Origin: Bacteroidales bacterium
Lineage (GTDB): Bacteria; Bacteroidota; Bacteroidia; Bacteroidales; GCA-2748055
Length of the DNA: 52,800 nucleotides
Direction: 5' to 3'
Assembly (NCBI GenBank): GCA_029210725.1
Contig: JARGFM010000023.1
Span: 1-52,800, forward strand
Under the pieces are notes generated by a model. The model saw nothing but the letters and a program-made list of their open reading frames with translations. It did not search any database and had not been told where the DNA came from. Every line of letters starts with the position of its first letter. The first letter of the stretch is position 1. A program made the position numbers and the translations under genes. This document shows, in pieces, positions 18,601-27,294 of the stretch.

Positions 18601-19436
18601 TATCTGTTTTGATTTTCCAGGTTCAACTGCTCTTCCTGCCGGTAGTTACGGATCACATTCACATGATACAGGCGCTGAAAATCAGTAGACAGCTTCACTC
18701 TGATATCATAGAAGTTCCCTTTTTCCAGTGAAAAGGATTCAATAGAGCCCACTATAATTCCTTCCGGGAAGATGGAAGAAAAGCCGCTGCTTACGATGGT
18801 ATCCCCCTCTGTCAGCCGGGCATGAAAGGGTATCTCGGTGAGCAGGGCGAACTGTGGAGAAGCACCATCCCACTGCAGAATTCCTGCATGGTTGCTGGAT
18901 ATGATCTTTGCACTTAATCTGAAGTCCAGGTTGATGACCGGGATGACCGTGGCATAATTTGCAGAGCTCTCGAGGATGATGCCTACCAGGCCCTGATCTG
19001 AAATCACCCCCATATCCCGGAATACACCCTGATTCTTTCCCTTGTTAATGGTCAGGTAGTTTAGCTGTTTGTATACGCTGTTGTGTACGATTCTGGCATG
19101 AACAAAAGAATAGCGGTATTCCCCCTTTACTTCGCTTACAACAGTAGCACTGTCCAGACTGGAGGAAATCAGATCAAGCCTGTTTCTTAAATCCTTATTC
19201 TCAAGCGCAAGTTGTTCGTTAGCCTCCTTCAGAGAGAAATACTCCCTGGCGCCATCCACTTTGTTATAGATGTAACCTGTCACCTGACGGTTCAGCCCCA
19301 TGAGCCTGGATCTCTGATAACTGCTGTCCTGGATCATAAAGGCAATGGCGATTGCCTCCAGCAGCAGAAACAGGAGCAGGTTGGAATAGTTCTGAAAAAA
19401 CCTTAGCAGTGTCCTCACTTCAAAATACGCAATCAA
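18600..19436 (-). CDS. mreC: Rod shape-determining protein MreC
   Basis: A 278-aa protein with one N-terminal membrane helix (about residues 16-34), a coiled-coil (about 60-95, containing SLKEANEQLALENKDLRNRL) and a C-terminal periplasmic beta domain with NKGKNQGV, GVISDQGLVGII and VSSGFSSIFPEGI, all typical of MreC. It scaffolds the elongation complex outside the membrane. It lies 46 bp after mreB and overlaps mreD by one base. Confidence 0.93.
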   Translation of the reverse strand: MIAYFEVRTLLRFFQNYSNLLLFLLLEAIAIAFMIQDSSYQRSRLMGLNRQVTGYIYNKVDGAREYFSLKEANEQLALENKDLRNRLDLISSSLDSATVVSEVKGEYRYSFVHARIVHNSVYKQLNYLTINKGKNQGVFRDMGVISDQGLVGIILESSANYATVIPVINLDFRLSAKIISSNHAGILQWDGASPQFALLTEIPFHARLTEGDTIVSSGFSSIFPEGIIVGSIESFSLEKGNFYDIRVKLSTDFQRLYHVNVIRNYRQEEQLNLENQNR

Positions 19437-19482
19437 TCGATGAATCCCCGCGGTAAGCAGCAGGGTGAATCAAATCCCAATT

Positions 19483-20502
19483 TTATCTCATCAGGAAGGG
19501 GTACTTGTCGACATTTCTGAGGGCGATCCCGGTTCCCCTTGCAACAGCCTGCAGTGGGTCTTCTGCCACATGGAAGGGGATGGATATCTTTTCTGCCAGT
19601 CTTTTGTCCAGACCCCTGAGCAATGCTCCGCCTCCTGCCAGATAGATACCTTTGGTAACGATGTCTGCATAGAGCTCCGGCGGAGTCTGTTCCAGGACGG
19701 ACAGGATGGCAGTTTCGATTTTTGAGATAGATTTATCCAGGCAGTGCCCGATCTCCTGGTAAGAGATCGGAATCTCGATGGGCAGGGCGGTCATCAGGTT
19801 TGGCCCCCTGACATAAAAATCCTGTGGAGCATCATCCAGTTCAGGAAGGGCCGATCCCACATTAATTTTTATTTCTTCGGCAGTCCGTTCCCCGATCTTG
19901 ATGTTATGCTGGTGTCTCATGTAAGTCTGGATATCGCTGGTAAATCCGTCTCCGGCCACCCGGATGGACTGGTTACAAACAATGCCCCCCAGTGCAATCA
20001 CAGCAATCTCAGTGGTCCCTCCGCCGATATCCACGACCATACATCCTTCTGGAGCTTCCACGTCCAATCCGATACCAATGGCTGCCGCCATGGGCTCAAA
20101 GATCATGTAGACATCTCGCCCGCCGGCATGTTCAGCTGAATCGCGTACAGCACGGCGTTCCACCTCCGTACTTCCTGACGGAATGCAGACTACCATCTTC
20201 AGGGAAGGTGTAAATAGTCTGCGTTTGGTATTTATCATTTTTATCATCCCCCTGATCATCAACTCCGCAGCCTGGAAATCGGCAATGACACCATCCCGCA
20301 GGGGGCGTATGGTTTTGATATCATCATGGGTTTTTCCATGCATCTGCCTCGCTTTTTCACCGATGGCGATCAGTTTCCCGGTGTGTTGCTCAATGGCAAC
20401 AATGGAGGGCTCATTCACAACAACTTTATCATTGTGAATAATTATCGTATTGGCAGTTCCCAGGTCTATGGCGAGTTCCTGCTGGAATGAAAACAATCCC
20501 AT
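19483..20502 (-). CDS. mreB: Actin-like cell-shape protein MreB
   Basis: A 339-aa actin homologue, standard length. ATP-binding motifs are visible: DLGTANTIIIH (phosphate 1), VVDIGGGTTEIAVI (phosphate 2) and the adenosine motif LAGGGALLRGL; EPMAAAIGIGL is also typical. It begins MGLFSFQQELAIDLGTAN, usual for the family. It polymerises under the membrane and directs wall growth. It lies 20 bp downstream of purH, so it may share the purH transcript; no separate promoter is evident in that gap. Confidence 0.96.
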   Translation of the reverse strand: MGLFSFQQELAIDLGTANTIIIHNDKVVVNEPSIVAIEQHTGKLIAIGEKARQMHGKTHDDIKTIRPLRDGVIADFQAAELMIRGMIKMINTKRRLFTPSLKMVVCIPSGSTEVERRAVRDSAEHAGGRDVYMIFEPMAAAIGIGLDVEAPEGCMVVDIGGGTTEIAVIALGGIVCNQSIRVAGDGFTSDIQTYMRHQHNIKIGERTAEEIKINVGSALPELDDAPQDFYVRGPNLMTALPIEIPISYQEIGHCLDKSISKIETAILSVLEQTPPELYADIVTKGIYLAGGGALLRGLDKRLAEKISIPFHVAEDPLQAVARGTGIALRNVDKYPFLMR

Positions 20503-20522
20503 ATATTTTCTCTATTAGTGGT

Positions 20523-22046
20523 TTAATGTTTAAAATGTCTGCTTCCGGTGAAAACCATGGCCATGCCATGAGCATCGCAATAGTCAATGGAATCCTGGTC
20601 ACGCACGGAACCTCCTGGCTGGACCACGGCCTTAACTCCCGCTGCATCTGCAATTTCCACGCTATCAGCAAAAGGGAAGAAGGCATCGGAGGCCATCACA
20701 GCTCCCTCCAGGTCAAATTTAAAGTGCCGGGCTTTTTCAATACTCTGTTTCAGCGCATCCACCCGGGAAGTCTGTCCGACTCCCGAGGCCAGGAGCTGCT
20801 GGTTCCGGACCAGCACAATGGCATTTGATTTGGTATGTTTTACTATTTTATTTGCAAATATCAGGTCGGCCAGCTGTTCCAGACTTGCGGCAGTTTTCGT
20901 AACCTGCTTCATCTGGATCTCCTGCTCGGTTGAGAGATCGCGGTCCTGCACCAGTACTCCGTTAAGAACGGTACGTAAGGTTACATCCGCTGTTTTGCTG
21001 CTCTTCTGGATCAGAATAATCCTGTTTTTTTTCTGCTGAAGCACTTTCAGGGCTTCCGGCTTATAAGATGGCGCGATGGAGACCTCGAAAAAGATTTTGT
21101 TCATCTCTTCGGCAGTCTCCAGGTCAATTTCCCTGTTGGTAATCAATACTCCACCGAAGGCCGAGACGGGATCGCCCGCCAGGGCCTCCGTCCATGCATC
21201 GACCAGCTTATCCCTGCTGGCAAGTCCGCAGGCATTGTTATGCTTCATAATGGCGAAGCTGCACTGGTCAAATTCGCCGATCAATCCAACTGCCGCATCG
21301 ATATCCAGCAGGTTGTTGTAAGAGATCTCTTTCCCGTGAAGCTGTTCGAACATCTTATCCAAATCTCCGAAGAAGAGACCCTTTTGGTGAGGATTTTCCC
21401 CGTAACGCAGCTTCCTGGAGGAAGGTTCACTTATTTTCAGAGCCCTCATTTCTCCTCCGTCGAAAAACTTAAAAATTTCCGAATCGTAATGGGATGAAAC
21501 ATGGAATGCCTGGCTTGCAAATGCTTTTCTGTCTTCCAGGCTGGTGATCCCCTGTTCCGCCTCCAGAAGGGTATAGAGCGGTTCGTACTCTTCCCGGGAT
21601 GCCACCACCATCACATCCTGGTAATTTTTTGCAGCAGCCCTGATCAGCGAGATTCCCCCGATATCAATTTTTTCAATAATTTCTGGTTCCGGCGCACCAG
21701 AACGAAGCGTATCTTCAAAAGGATAGAGGTCCACGATAACCAGGTCAATTTCAGGAATCTGGTACTCCTCCAGTTGCTTCAGGTCACTTTCCAGGTTTCT
21801 ACGGGCCAGGATCCCCCCGAAAACATTGGGATGAAGGGTTTTAACACGACCACCCAGGATAGATGGATAGGAGGTAAGCTCTTCCACTTTTATCACCGGA
21901 ATACCAAACCCGGCTATAAATTTCTCAGTCCCCCCTGTGGAATAGATAGTTACTGAGAGATCGTGGAGTTTTTTAACGATACGATCCAGACCCTCTTTGG
22001 AGTACACTGAAATTAGCGCACTGCGGATTGGTTTATTGGTGCTCAT
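20523..22046 (-). CDS. purH: Bifunctional purine synthesis protein PurH
   Basis: A 507-aa enzyme that does the last two steps of IMP synthesis. Residues 1-about 150 form the IMP cyclohydrolase domain (SALISVYSKEGLD, YSTGGTEKFI, ILGGRVKTLHPNVFGGILAR). The rest is AICAR formyltransferase, with LRYGENPHQ, AIMKHNNACGLA, GGVLITNREID and PGGSVRDQDSID. Length and motifs are normal for the family. It begins the run into mreB, an arrangement frequent in Bacteroidota. It is divergent from the ABC permease gene with a 94-bp gap in which I see no clear riboswitch. Confidence 0.96.
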   Translation of the reverse strand: MSTNKPIRSALISVYSKEGLDRIVKKLHDLSVTIYSTGGTEKFIAGFGIPVIKVEELTSYPSILGGRVKTLHPNVFGGILARRNLESDLKQLEEYQIPEIDLVIVDLYPFEDTLRSGAPEPEIIEKIDIGGISLIRAAAKNYQDVMVVASREEYEPLYTLLEAEQGITSLEDRKAFASQAFHVSSHYDSEIFKFFDGGEMRALKISEPSSRKLRYGENPHQKGLFFGDLDKMFEQLHGKEISYNNLLDIDAAVGLIGEFDQCSFAIMKHNNACGLASRDKLVDAWTEALAGDPVSAFGGVLITNREIDLETAEEMNKIFFEVSIAPSYKPEALKVLQQKKNRIILIQKSSKTADVTLRTVLNGVLVQDRDLSTEQEIQMKQVTKTAASLEQLADLIFANKIVKHTKSNAIVLVRNQQLLASGVGQTSRVDALKQSIEKARHFKFDLEGAVMASDAFFPFADSVEIADAAGVKAVVQPGGSVRDQDSIDYCDAHGMAMVFTGSRHFKH

Positions 22047-22140
22047 TGGTTTTTATGGATAGTTCTTCCTACTTTTAACTTTCTTTGCAAAAGAAACAGT
22101 TTCCAATGACATAATGAAGTCAAAACGCAACAATTTATAA

Positions 22141-23397
22141 ATGGTTATCATAAGGTTAGTGTGGGAGAGTTTAATCATGGCCATTCAGTCGGTTGTGGTA
22201 AACCGTTTAAGGGCCATGTTGTCCCTGCTTGGAATCACGATCGGCATATTTGCCATTATTGCTGTATTCACTATTGTGGACTCCCTGGAATCCAATATCA
22301 GGGAGAGTGTCAACAGCCTGGGGAGTGACCTGATCTATGTTGAGAAATGGCCCTGGGCACCTGATGAGAACGGGGAGTTTGCCTGGTGGAAATATATGAA
22401 CAGGCCCCTGGCCACCCTGGATGAATTTGAATACATCAAGGAGCATGCAAAAGGGGCAAAAAATACATGTTTTGTGTCTTATGTGGGACGCAGGATCGAG
22501 TATGGCAATAACAATATCGAAGGAGCCGGTATTATTGGTGTCACCGAGCAGTTCAAAGATATCAGGTCCTTTGAACTGGAAGACGGGAGATATTTCTCTC
22601 CCATGGAACTCCGGGCCGGAAGGAATATTGCAGTAATCGGGTATACCATTGCGAAGGATCTGTTCGAGGGAGCGAACCCTTTGGGAAAGTATATCGAAGT
22701 TTTTGGACGTAAGGTCCTGGTGATTGGAGTGGTGGAAAAGGAGGGGAGGGGTACTTTCAGTGGACAAATTCTGGATGATGTGGCCATCATGCCACTGGGG
22801 TTTTATATGAACTTTGTGGATGTCCGGAGAGACTATGCCAGTCCACAAATCTGGGTGCAGGCCAAACCCCGGGTAGGCGTGGAGGAGCTTACCTACGAAA
22901 TAACCCAGTTGCTTCGCTCATACAGGAGGCTTCAGCCCTTTGAAGAGGATAATTTTGCCCTAAATCAGACCAGCATCATTAACAACCAGCTGGATCAGTT
23001 ATTTGCAGTACTGAAGATTGCCGGTTTTTTCATTGGGATATTTTCCATTATTGTTGGAGGATTCGGGATCGCTAACATCATGTTTGTTTCAGTCAAGGAA
23101 CGGACTCATATTATCGGAATCCAGAAGGCTCTGGGAGCAAAGAAGTATTTCATACTGTTGCAGTTCCTTTTTGAATCGGTGATGTTGTCGGTGGCCGGAG
23201 GGATTATCGGACTGCTGATTGTATTTATAGGAGCCTCCCTGATTAGCATGTCGGGTGATTTTGCAGTTACCCTGACCCTGGATAATATCATCCTGGGGGT
23301 AGGTATTTCCAGCCTGATTGGCCTGATAAGCGGTATTTTCCCTGCATGGCAGGGTGCCAGAATGGATCCGGTAGTGGCAATAAACAGCTCTTTCTGA
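22141..23397 (+). CDS. MacB/FtsX-type ABC transporter permease
   Basis: A 418-aa membrane protein with the classic layout: one membrane helix near the N-terminus (about 23-45, LLGITIGIFAIIAVFTI), a large extracytoplasmic domain (50-280), then three C-terminal helices (about 285-310, 335-360, 372-400). The segments SVKERTHIIGIQKALGAKK and PAWQGARMDPVVAI are diagnostic for the MacB_PCD/FtsX group. Such permeases move lipoproteins, peptides or drugs, or transmit mechanical signals, with a separate ATPase. No ATPase gene is adjacent, so its partner lies elsewhere. It is convergent with mgtE, 7 bp apart. Confidence 0.88.
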   Translation: MVIIRLVWESLIMAIQSVVVNRLRAMLSLLGITIGIFAIIAVFTIVDSLESNIRESVNSLGSDLIYVEKWPWAPDENGEFAWWKYMNRPLATLDEFEYIKEHAKGAKNTCFVSYVGRRIEYGNNNIEGAGIIGVTEQFKDIRSFELEDGRYFSPMELRAGRNIAVIGYTIAKDLFEGANPLGKYIEVFGRKVLVIGVVEKEGRGTFSGQILDDVAIMPLGFYMNFVDVRRDYASPQIWVQAKPRVGVEELTYEITQLLRSYRRLQPFEEDNFALNQTSIINNQLDQLFAVLKIAGFFIGIFSIIVGGFGIANIMFVSVKERTHIIGIQKALGAKKYFILLQFLFESVMLSVAGGIIGLLIVFIGASLISMSGDFAVTLTLDNIILGVGISSLIGLISGIFPAWQGARMDPVVAINSSF

Positions 23398-23404
23398 TTG
23401 CGGT

Positions 23405-24766
23405 TCAGATAAATATACCATAGAGGAGCCTCCCCATCAGGAAATAGATAAAGAGCCCCATGATATCATTCATCGTGGTGATAAAGGGCCCGGTGGCCAG
23501 GGCGGGATCTATTTTCATACGGTGCAGTATCAGGGGAATCATGGTCCCGAACAGGGCGGCAAAAATAATCACTACAAACAGGGAGGAGCTCACCGTAAAG
23601 GTGAGGGCCAGGTTCTGACTGAAAAAGTAGTTGTAGAGAAAAAGGATTCCCGAAAGGATCAGTCCATTCATCAGCGACACAATCAGTTCTTTCCCCAGTT
23701 TTCTGACAGTGCTCTCCAGGCCGAGACTGTTGCTGGCGATGCCCTGCACAATGATGGCCGATGACTGGATTCCCACATTTCCTGCCATGGCAGCGATAAG
23801 CGGGATAAAAAAGGCCATTTCCGGATTGATCTGGATATCATTTTCGAAACGTCCGATCACTGCAGCCACTATAATTCCACCCAGGAGCCCGATAATCAGC
23901 CAGGGCAGCCTGGCCCGGGACATCCGTGCAGGCGAGTCGGTGGTTTCCACATCCGTGGTAATACCAGATGCCAGCTGGTAATCCTTTTCGGCTTCATCCC
24001 GGATCACATCCACCACATCGTCGATGGTTATCCGGCCCATCAGGCGGCCAATGGAATCGGTTACTGGCAGTACAATCAGGTCGTATTTTTCCATGATCTG
24101 GGCAACCTCCTCCGAGTCGGTATCTGTCTGAACACTTCGCACCTCTGCATCGTAAATATCCTTCACCTTGGTGGAGGCACTGGCCAGAAGAAGCGCTTTA
24201 AGCGAGAGTATTCCCAGCAGAACATTTTCATCGCTGACCACATAGATGTAGTAGATTTCATCGAGATCCTCGGCCTGTTTGCGCATTTCCCTGATACAGG
24301 TGGCCACCCCCCAGTTTTCATTTACGCGAATCAGCTCCTTGGCCATCAGTCCCCCTGCTGTATCTTCATGGTAACTGAGCAGATCCACAATGTCACCGGC
24401 CTGTTCCACATCGTCGATATGGAGCAGAACCTCTTGCTTTTTCTCCTCTTCCAGGTCACCAATCACATCGGCTGCATCGTCCGATTCCATATGATCGATA
24501 AACTGGCTGGCAATCACGTGAGAGGGAAGGGCTTTCAGGACGGATTCGCGCTCGTCCTCCTCCAGTTCCACCAGCACATCGGAGGCTTTCTCCGGATCCA
24601 GAAGCAGGAAGAGATAGGTAGCCTCCTCCAGGGAAAGGTTTTCGTACATCTCTGCGATATCGGCAGGGTGGAGCTGATCCAGCATCTCCAGTATAGCGCT
24701 TTCGTCCTTCCTTTCGAAGACGGACTTCAGGTTATTGATGTACTCGCGGGTCAGTTTATTACTCAT
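23405..24766 (-). CDS. mgtE: Magnesium transporter MgtE
   Basis: A 453-aa protein with the full MgtE layout: an acidic N-terminal helical domain (1-130; LHPADIAEMYENLSLEEA, MESDDAADVIGDL), two CBS domains (about 135-255; GRITIDDVVDVIRDEAEKD), and a C-terminal five-helix membrane domain (about 285-450) containing MAGNVGIQSSAIIVQGIA. It is a Mg2+-gated channel whose cytoplasmic part senses Mg2+. Its start overlaps the end of ksgA by four bases (ATGA), so the two form an operon. Confidence 0.95.
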   Translation of the reverse strand: MSNKLTREYINNLKSVFERKDESAILEMLDQLHPADIAEMYENLSLEEATYLFLLLDPEKASDVLVELEEDERESVLKALPSHVIASQFIDHMESDDAADVIGDLEEEKKQEVLLHIDDVEQAGDIVDLLSYHEDTAGGLMAKELIRVNENWGVATCIREMRKQAEDLDEIYYIYVVSDENVLLGILSLKALLLASASTKVKDIYDAEVRSVQTDTDSEEVAQIMEKYDLIVLPVTDSIGRLMGRITIDDVVDVIRDEAEKDYQLASGITTDVETTDSPARMSRARLPWLIIGLLGGIIVAAVIGRFENDIQINPEMAFFIPLIAAMAGNVGIQSSAIIVQGIASNSLGLESTVRKLGKELIVSLMNGLILSGILFLYNYFFSQNLALTFTVSSSLFVVIIFAALFGTMIPLILHRMKIDPALATGPFITTMNDIMGLFIYFLMGRLLYGIFI

Positions 24767-25539
24767 TGCTCTGCCGTTTGCTGTGAATCAATCCAGTTCG
24801 TAAGCTCAATAAATTCCGAAACTCCAAGTTGTTCCGGTCGTTTGGTCAGAAGCTCAAAATCGCCTTCCAAATTTAACAAAATAGATTTGATTGAGTTTCT
24901 GATCATTTTCCGCCGTTGATTAAAGGTGGTTTTGACCACCTTGAAAAACAGCTGTTCACTGCAGGGCAGTATCCTGGTTTGGTTTCTGGATAGCTTAATG
25001 ACCCCCGAGTTGACTTTGGGAGCAGGAAAGAACGATCCGGATTTTACAGTAAACAGGTAGGAGATCTCATAATAAGCCTGTAACAGGACACTCAGTATCC
25101 CGTATTCCCTGGAGCCAGGTGGAGAGGCGATACGCATGGCCACCTCCTTCTGTATCATACAGACCACCGAAGGAATTTGTTGCCGGTATTGAAGCACCCT
25201 GAAAAAGATCTGACTGGAGATGTTGTAAGGAAAGTTTCCAATCAGATGGAAGGGACCGGTCATATGATCTTCCATATTCATTTTCAGAAAATCCTCTTCA
25301 ATTATCTGAGCAGCCAGTCCGGGCCAATGTTGCTTGAGGTATACCACCGACTCACCATCGATCTCGACAGGCAGCAGGCGGATATTTTTCTCCAAAAGCA
25401 AGCTGGTTAGGATTCCGGTGCCCGGACCAATCTCTACCACGGTGTCGCCCGGCCGGGTATGCAAGGCTTCAACAATTCTGGCTGCAATGGAGGGATCGGT
25501 CAAAAAATGCTGACCCAGATGTTTTTTAGGGCGTACCAT
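24763..25539 (-). CDS. ksgA: 16S rRNA dimethyladenosine transferase
   Basis: A 258-aa methyltransferase that dimethylates two adjacent adenines near the 3' end of 16S rRNA. It begins VRPKKHLGQHFLTD, then VVEIGPGTGILTSLLLE (SAM-binding motif I) and NFPYNISSQI, a variant of the family's NLPY active-site motif. Length is normal (about 260-270). It overlaps mgtE by four bases, and a promoter-like -7 box lies just upstream. Divergent from the thioesterase gene. Confidence 0.95.
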   Translation of the reverse strand: MVRPKKHLGQHFLTDPSIAARIVEALHTRPGDTVVEIGPGTGILTSLLLEKNIRLLPVEIDGESVVYLKQHWPGLAAQIIEEDFLKMNMEDHMTGPFHLIGNFPYNISSQIFFRVLQYRQQIPSVVCMIQKEVAMRIASPPGSREYGILSVLLQAYYEISYLFTVKSGSFFPAPKVNSGVIKLSRNQTRILPCSEQLFFKVVKTTFNQRRKMIRNSIKSILLNLEGDFELLTKRPEQLGVSEFIELTNWIDSQQTAEQ

Positions 25540-25546
25540 CGTTATT

Positions 25547-25554
25547 CAAAGTTA
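25547..25554 (-). promoter_or_regulatory. -7 box for ksgA-mgtE
   Basis: On the minus strand TAACTTTG matches TAnnTTTG exactly and ends only 7 nt before the ksgA ATG, so the transcript would be almost leaderless. I find no good -33 TTTG at the usual distance. Confidence 0.35.
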
Positions 25555-25566
25555 AAATGATTTAGG

Positions 25567-25574
25567 TATTTTTG
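25567..25574 (+). promoter_or_regulatory. -7 box for the thioesterase gene
   Basis: TATTTTTG is an exact TAnnTTTG, 20 nt before the ATG at 25595, giving a leader of roughly 14 nt. No clear -33 element. It lies 12 bp from the opposing ksgA box. Confidence 0.4.
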
Positions 25575-25594
25575 CCTATTAATCTCAAAAGGAC

Positions 25595-26074
25595 ATGATC
25601 AGACTTAAAAACCCCTATGCCGAATTTCCGGGGTACAGCTGTTTCGGATGCAGCCCTACCAATCCATCCGGTCTTCATATGGAGTTTTATAAGGAGGGGG
25701 AGGAACTTTTGTGCAGGTGGGATCCAAGTGAACATTATCAAGGATTTCACAATATTCTTCATGGAGGGATACAGGCCACCATGATGGATGAAATCGCCAG
25801 CTGGGTGGTTTTTATTATGCTCGATACGGCCGGAGTAACCTACCAGCTGAATTCACGGTTCCGCCAGCCGGTCCTGATCTCTAAAGGTGTTGTCACCCTT
25901 CGGGCAAGCCTGCTTAGCCAGCAGAAGCGGCTTGCTGAAATTGAGGCGCGCCTCTATGATGGAGAGGGAGTGCTCTGTGCGGAGAGCCAGGCCAGTTATT
26001 TTGTATTTCCGCGTGAAAAAGCAGTTAGTGAAATGCATTTCCCGGGCAGAGACGCCTTTTTGAATCAGGATTAA
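25595..26074 (+). CDS. PaaI-type hotdog thioesterase
   Basis: A 159-aa single hotdog-fold protein. GFHNILHGGIQATMMDEIASW carries the HGG and Asp-Glu signature of PaaI-like acyl-CoA thioesterases, and VTLRASLLSQQKRLAEIEARL fits the last strands. It should hydrolyse an acyl- or aryl-CoA; the substrate is unknown. Its first 25 residues contain CFGCSPTNPSGLHMEF, a cysteine-bearing opening often seen in this subgroup. Its stop is immediately followed by the ATG of the C-S lyase gene, so they share an mRNA. Confidence 0.87.
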   Translation: MIRLKNPYAEFPGYSCFGCSPTNPSGLHMEFYKEGEELLCRWDPSEHYQGFHNILHGGIQATMMDEIASWVVFIMLDTAGVTYQLNSRFRQPVLISKGVVTLRASLLSQQKRLAEIEARLYDGEGVLCAESQASYFVFPREKAVSEMHFPGRDAFLNQD

Positions 26075-27247
26075 ATGAAATACGATTTTGATACCATCAT
26101 CGACCGGACAGGCACAAACAGTGTCAAATATGATCTGAGGGAGAAACTATTTGGCAGCAAGGATGTGCTTCCCTTTTGGGTGGCCGACATGGACTTCGCT
26201 GTTGCTGATTTTATTCTCGATGCCATCAGGGAACGGCTCGAACATCCTGTTTTGGGCTATACCTTTCGATCGGACAGTTTTTCACAAAGCGTGTCCTTAT
26301 GGCTGGAGCGCAGGCATCGCTGGCAAATTAGCACACATGCCATTGGATTCAGCCCGGGAATCGTACCGGCTCTTAATATGTGTGTGATGGAATTTACCAG
26401 TCCGGGTGACCGGGTGGTGGTGCAGCCCCCTGTTTACTTCCCGTTTTTTTCCGCCGTTACCAATCATGACAGGGAGCTGGTATATAACCAGCTGGTAAAA
26501 AGAGACGGAAGGTATGAAATGGACCTGGATCATCTGGAGGAACTTTTCAAAAAAGGGGTGAAGCTCTTTTTACTCTGTAATCCGCATAATCCCGTTGGAA
26601 GGGCCTGGTCCATGGCTGAGCTTAAAAAGCTGGCCGGACTTTGTGTTAAATATGGCGTTCTTGTGATCAGTGATGAGATCCATTCCGATTTGCTTCTGTT
26701 CGGGCATTCTCATATACCCTTTGCCTCCCTGGGGGATGATGTAGCCGACCTGACCCTGACCTGTATGGCCCCCAGCAAAACATTTAACCTGGCCGGGCTT
26801 TATACCTCGGTTATGATTGTTACTAATCCAAGGCTGAAGAAGAGGTATGAAAAGATCCTGGATGTGGTGCATGTAGGAGGGGATAATATACTGGGACAAG
26901 TCGCGCTGGAAGCTGCCTATACTCATGGGGCTGACTGGCTGGACCAGCTGCTTGCTTACCTGGAAAATAATTACACAGCCTTCGTTTCTTACTTCCGGAA
27001 GGCCTTGCCGGATCTTCATATTTCTCCCCTGGAGGCGACCTATCTGGCCTGGCTCGATTTTTCCTTTCTGCAGCTGGACGACCAAGGCCTGAATCATTTT
27101 ATAATTCAAAAGGCCGGACTTGGTCTGAACGATGGTCCCATGTTCGGTCCGGGCGGATCGCAGCATCAGCGTCTGAATCTGGCTACTCCCAAAAGTATCC
27201 TTTTGGAGGGAGCCGGCCGTTTGGCAGCAGCAGTGCAGAAGGCCTGA
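26075..27247 (+). CDS. PatB/MalY-type cystathionine beta-lyase (C-S lyase)
   Basis: A 390-aa fold-type I PLP enzyme. It starts YDFDTIIDRTGTNSVKYD and has FWVADMDF, both typical of the MalY/PatB group; NPHNPVGR, ISDEIHSD (Asp200) and the Schiff-base Lys in APSKTFNLAG (Lys235) are present. It should cleave cystathionine or other cysteine conjugates to pyruvate, ammonia and a thiol. Many members are annotated only as aminotransferase class I/II. The ATG abuts the stop of the thioesterase gene, so the pair is coupled. Confidence 0.9.
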   Translation: MKYDFDTIIDRTGTNSVKYDLREKLFGSKDVLPFWVADMDFAVADFILDAIRERLEHPVLGYTFRSDSFSQSVSLWLERRHRWQISTHAIGFSPGIVPALNMCVMEFTSPGDRVVVQPPVYFPFFSAVTNHDRELVYNQLVKRDGRYEMDLDHLEELFKKGVKLFLLCNPHNPVGRAWSMAELKKLAGLCVKYGVLVISDEIHSDLLLFGHSHIPFASLGDDVADLTLTCMAPSKTFNLAGLYTSVMIVTNPRLKKRYEKILDVVHVGGDNILGQVALEAAYTHGADWLDQLLAYLENNYTAFVSYFRKALPDLHISPLEATYLAWLDFSFLQLDDQGLNHFIIQKAGLGLNDGPMFGPGGSQHQRLNLATPKSILLEGAGRLAAAVQKA

Positions 27248-27294
27248 TCTTTTTGTATATTTAGAAGTTAAAAGGGATCGTTAATTGCTTGCAG

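Noticed and set aside
22047-22140. Purine riboswitch before purH
   Set aside because: The 94-bp gap shows no conserved three-way junction or terminator hairpin by eye.
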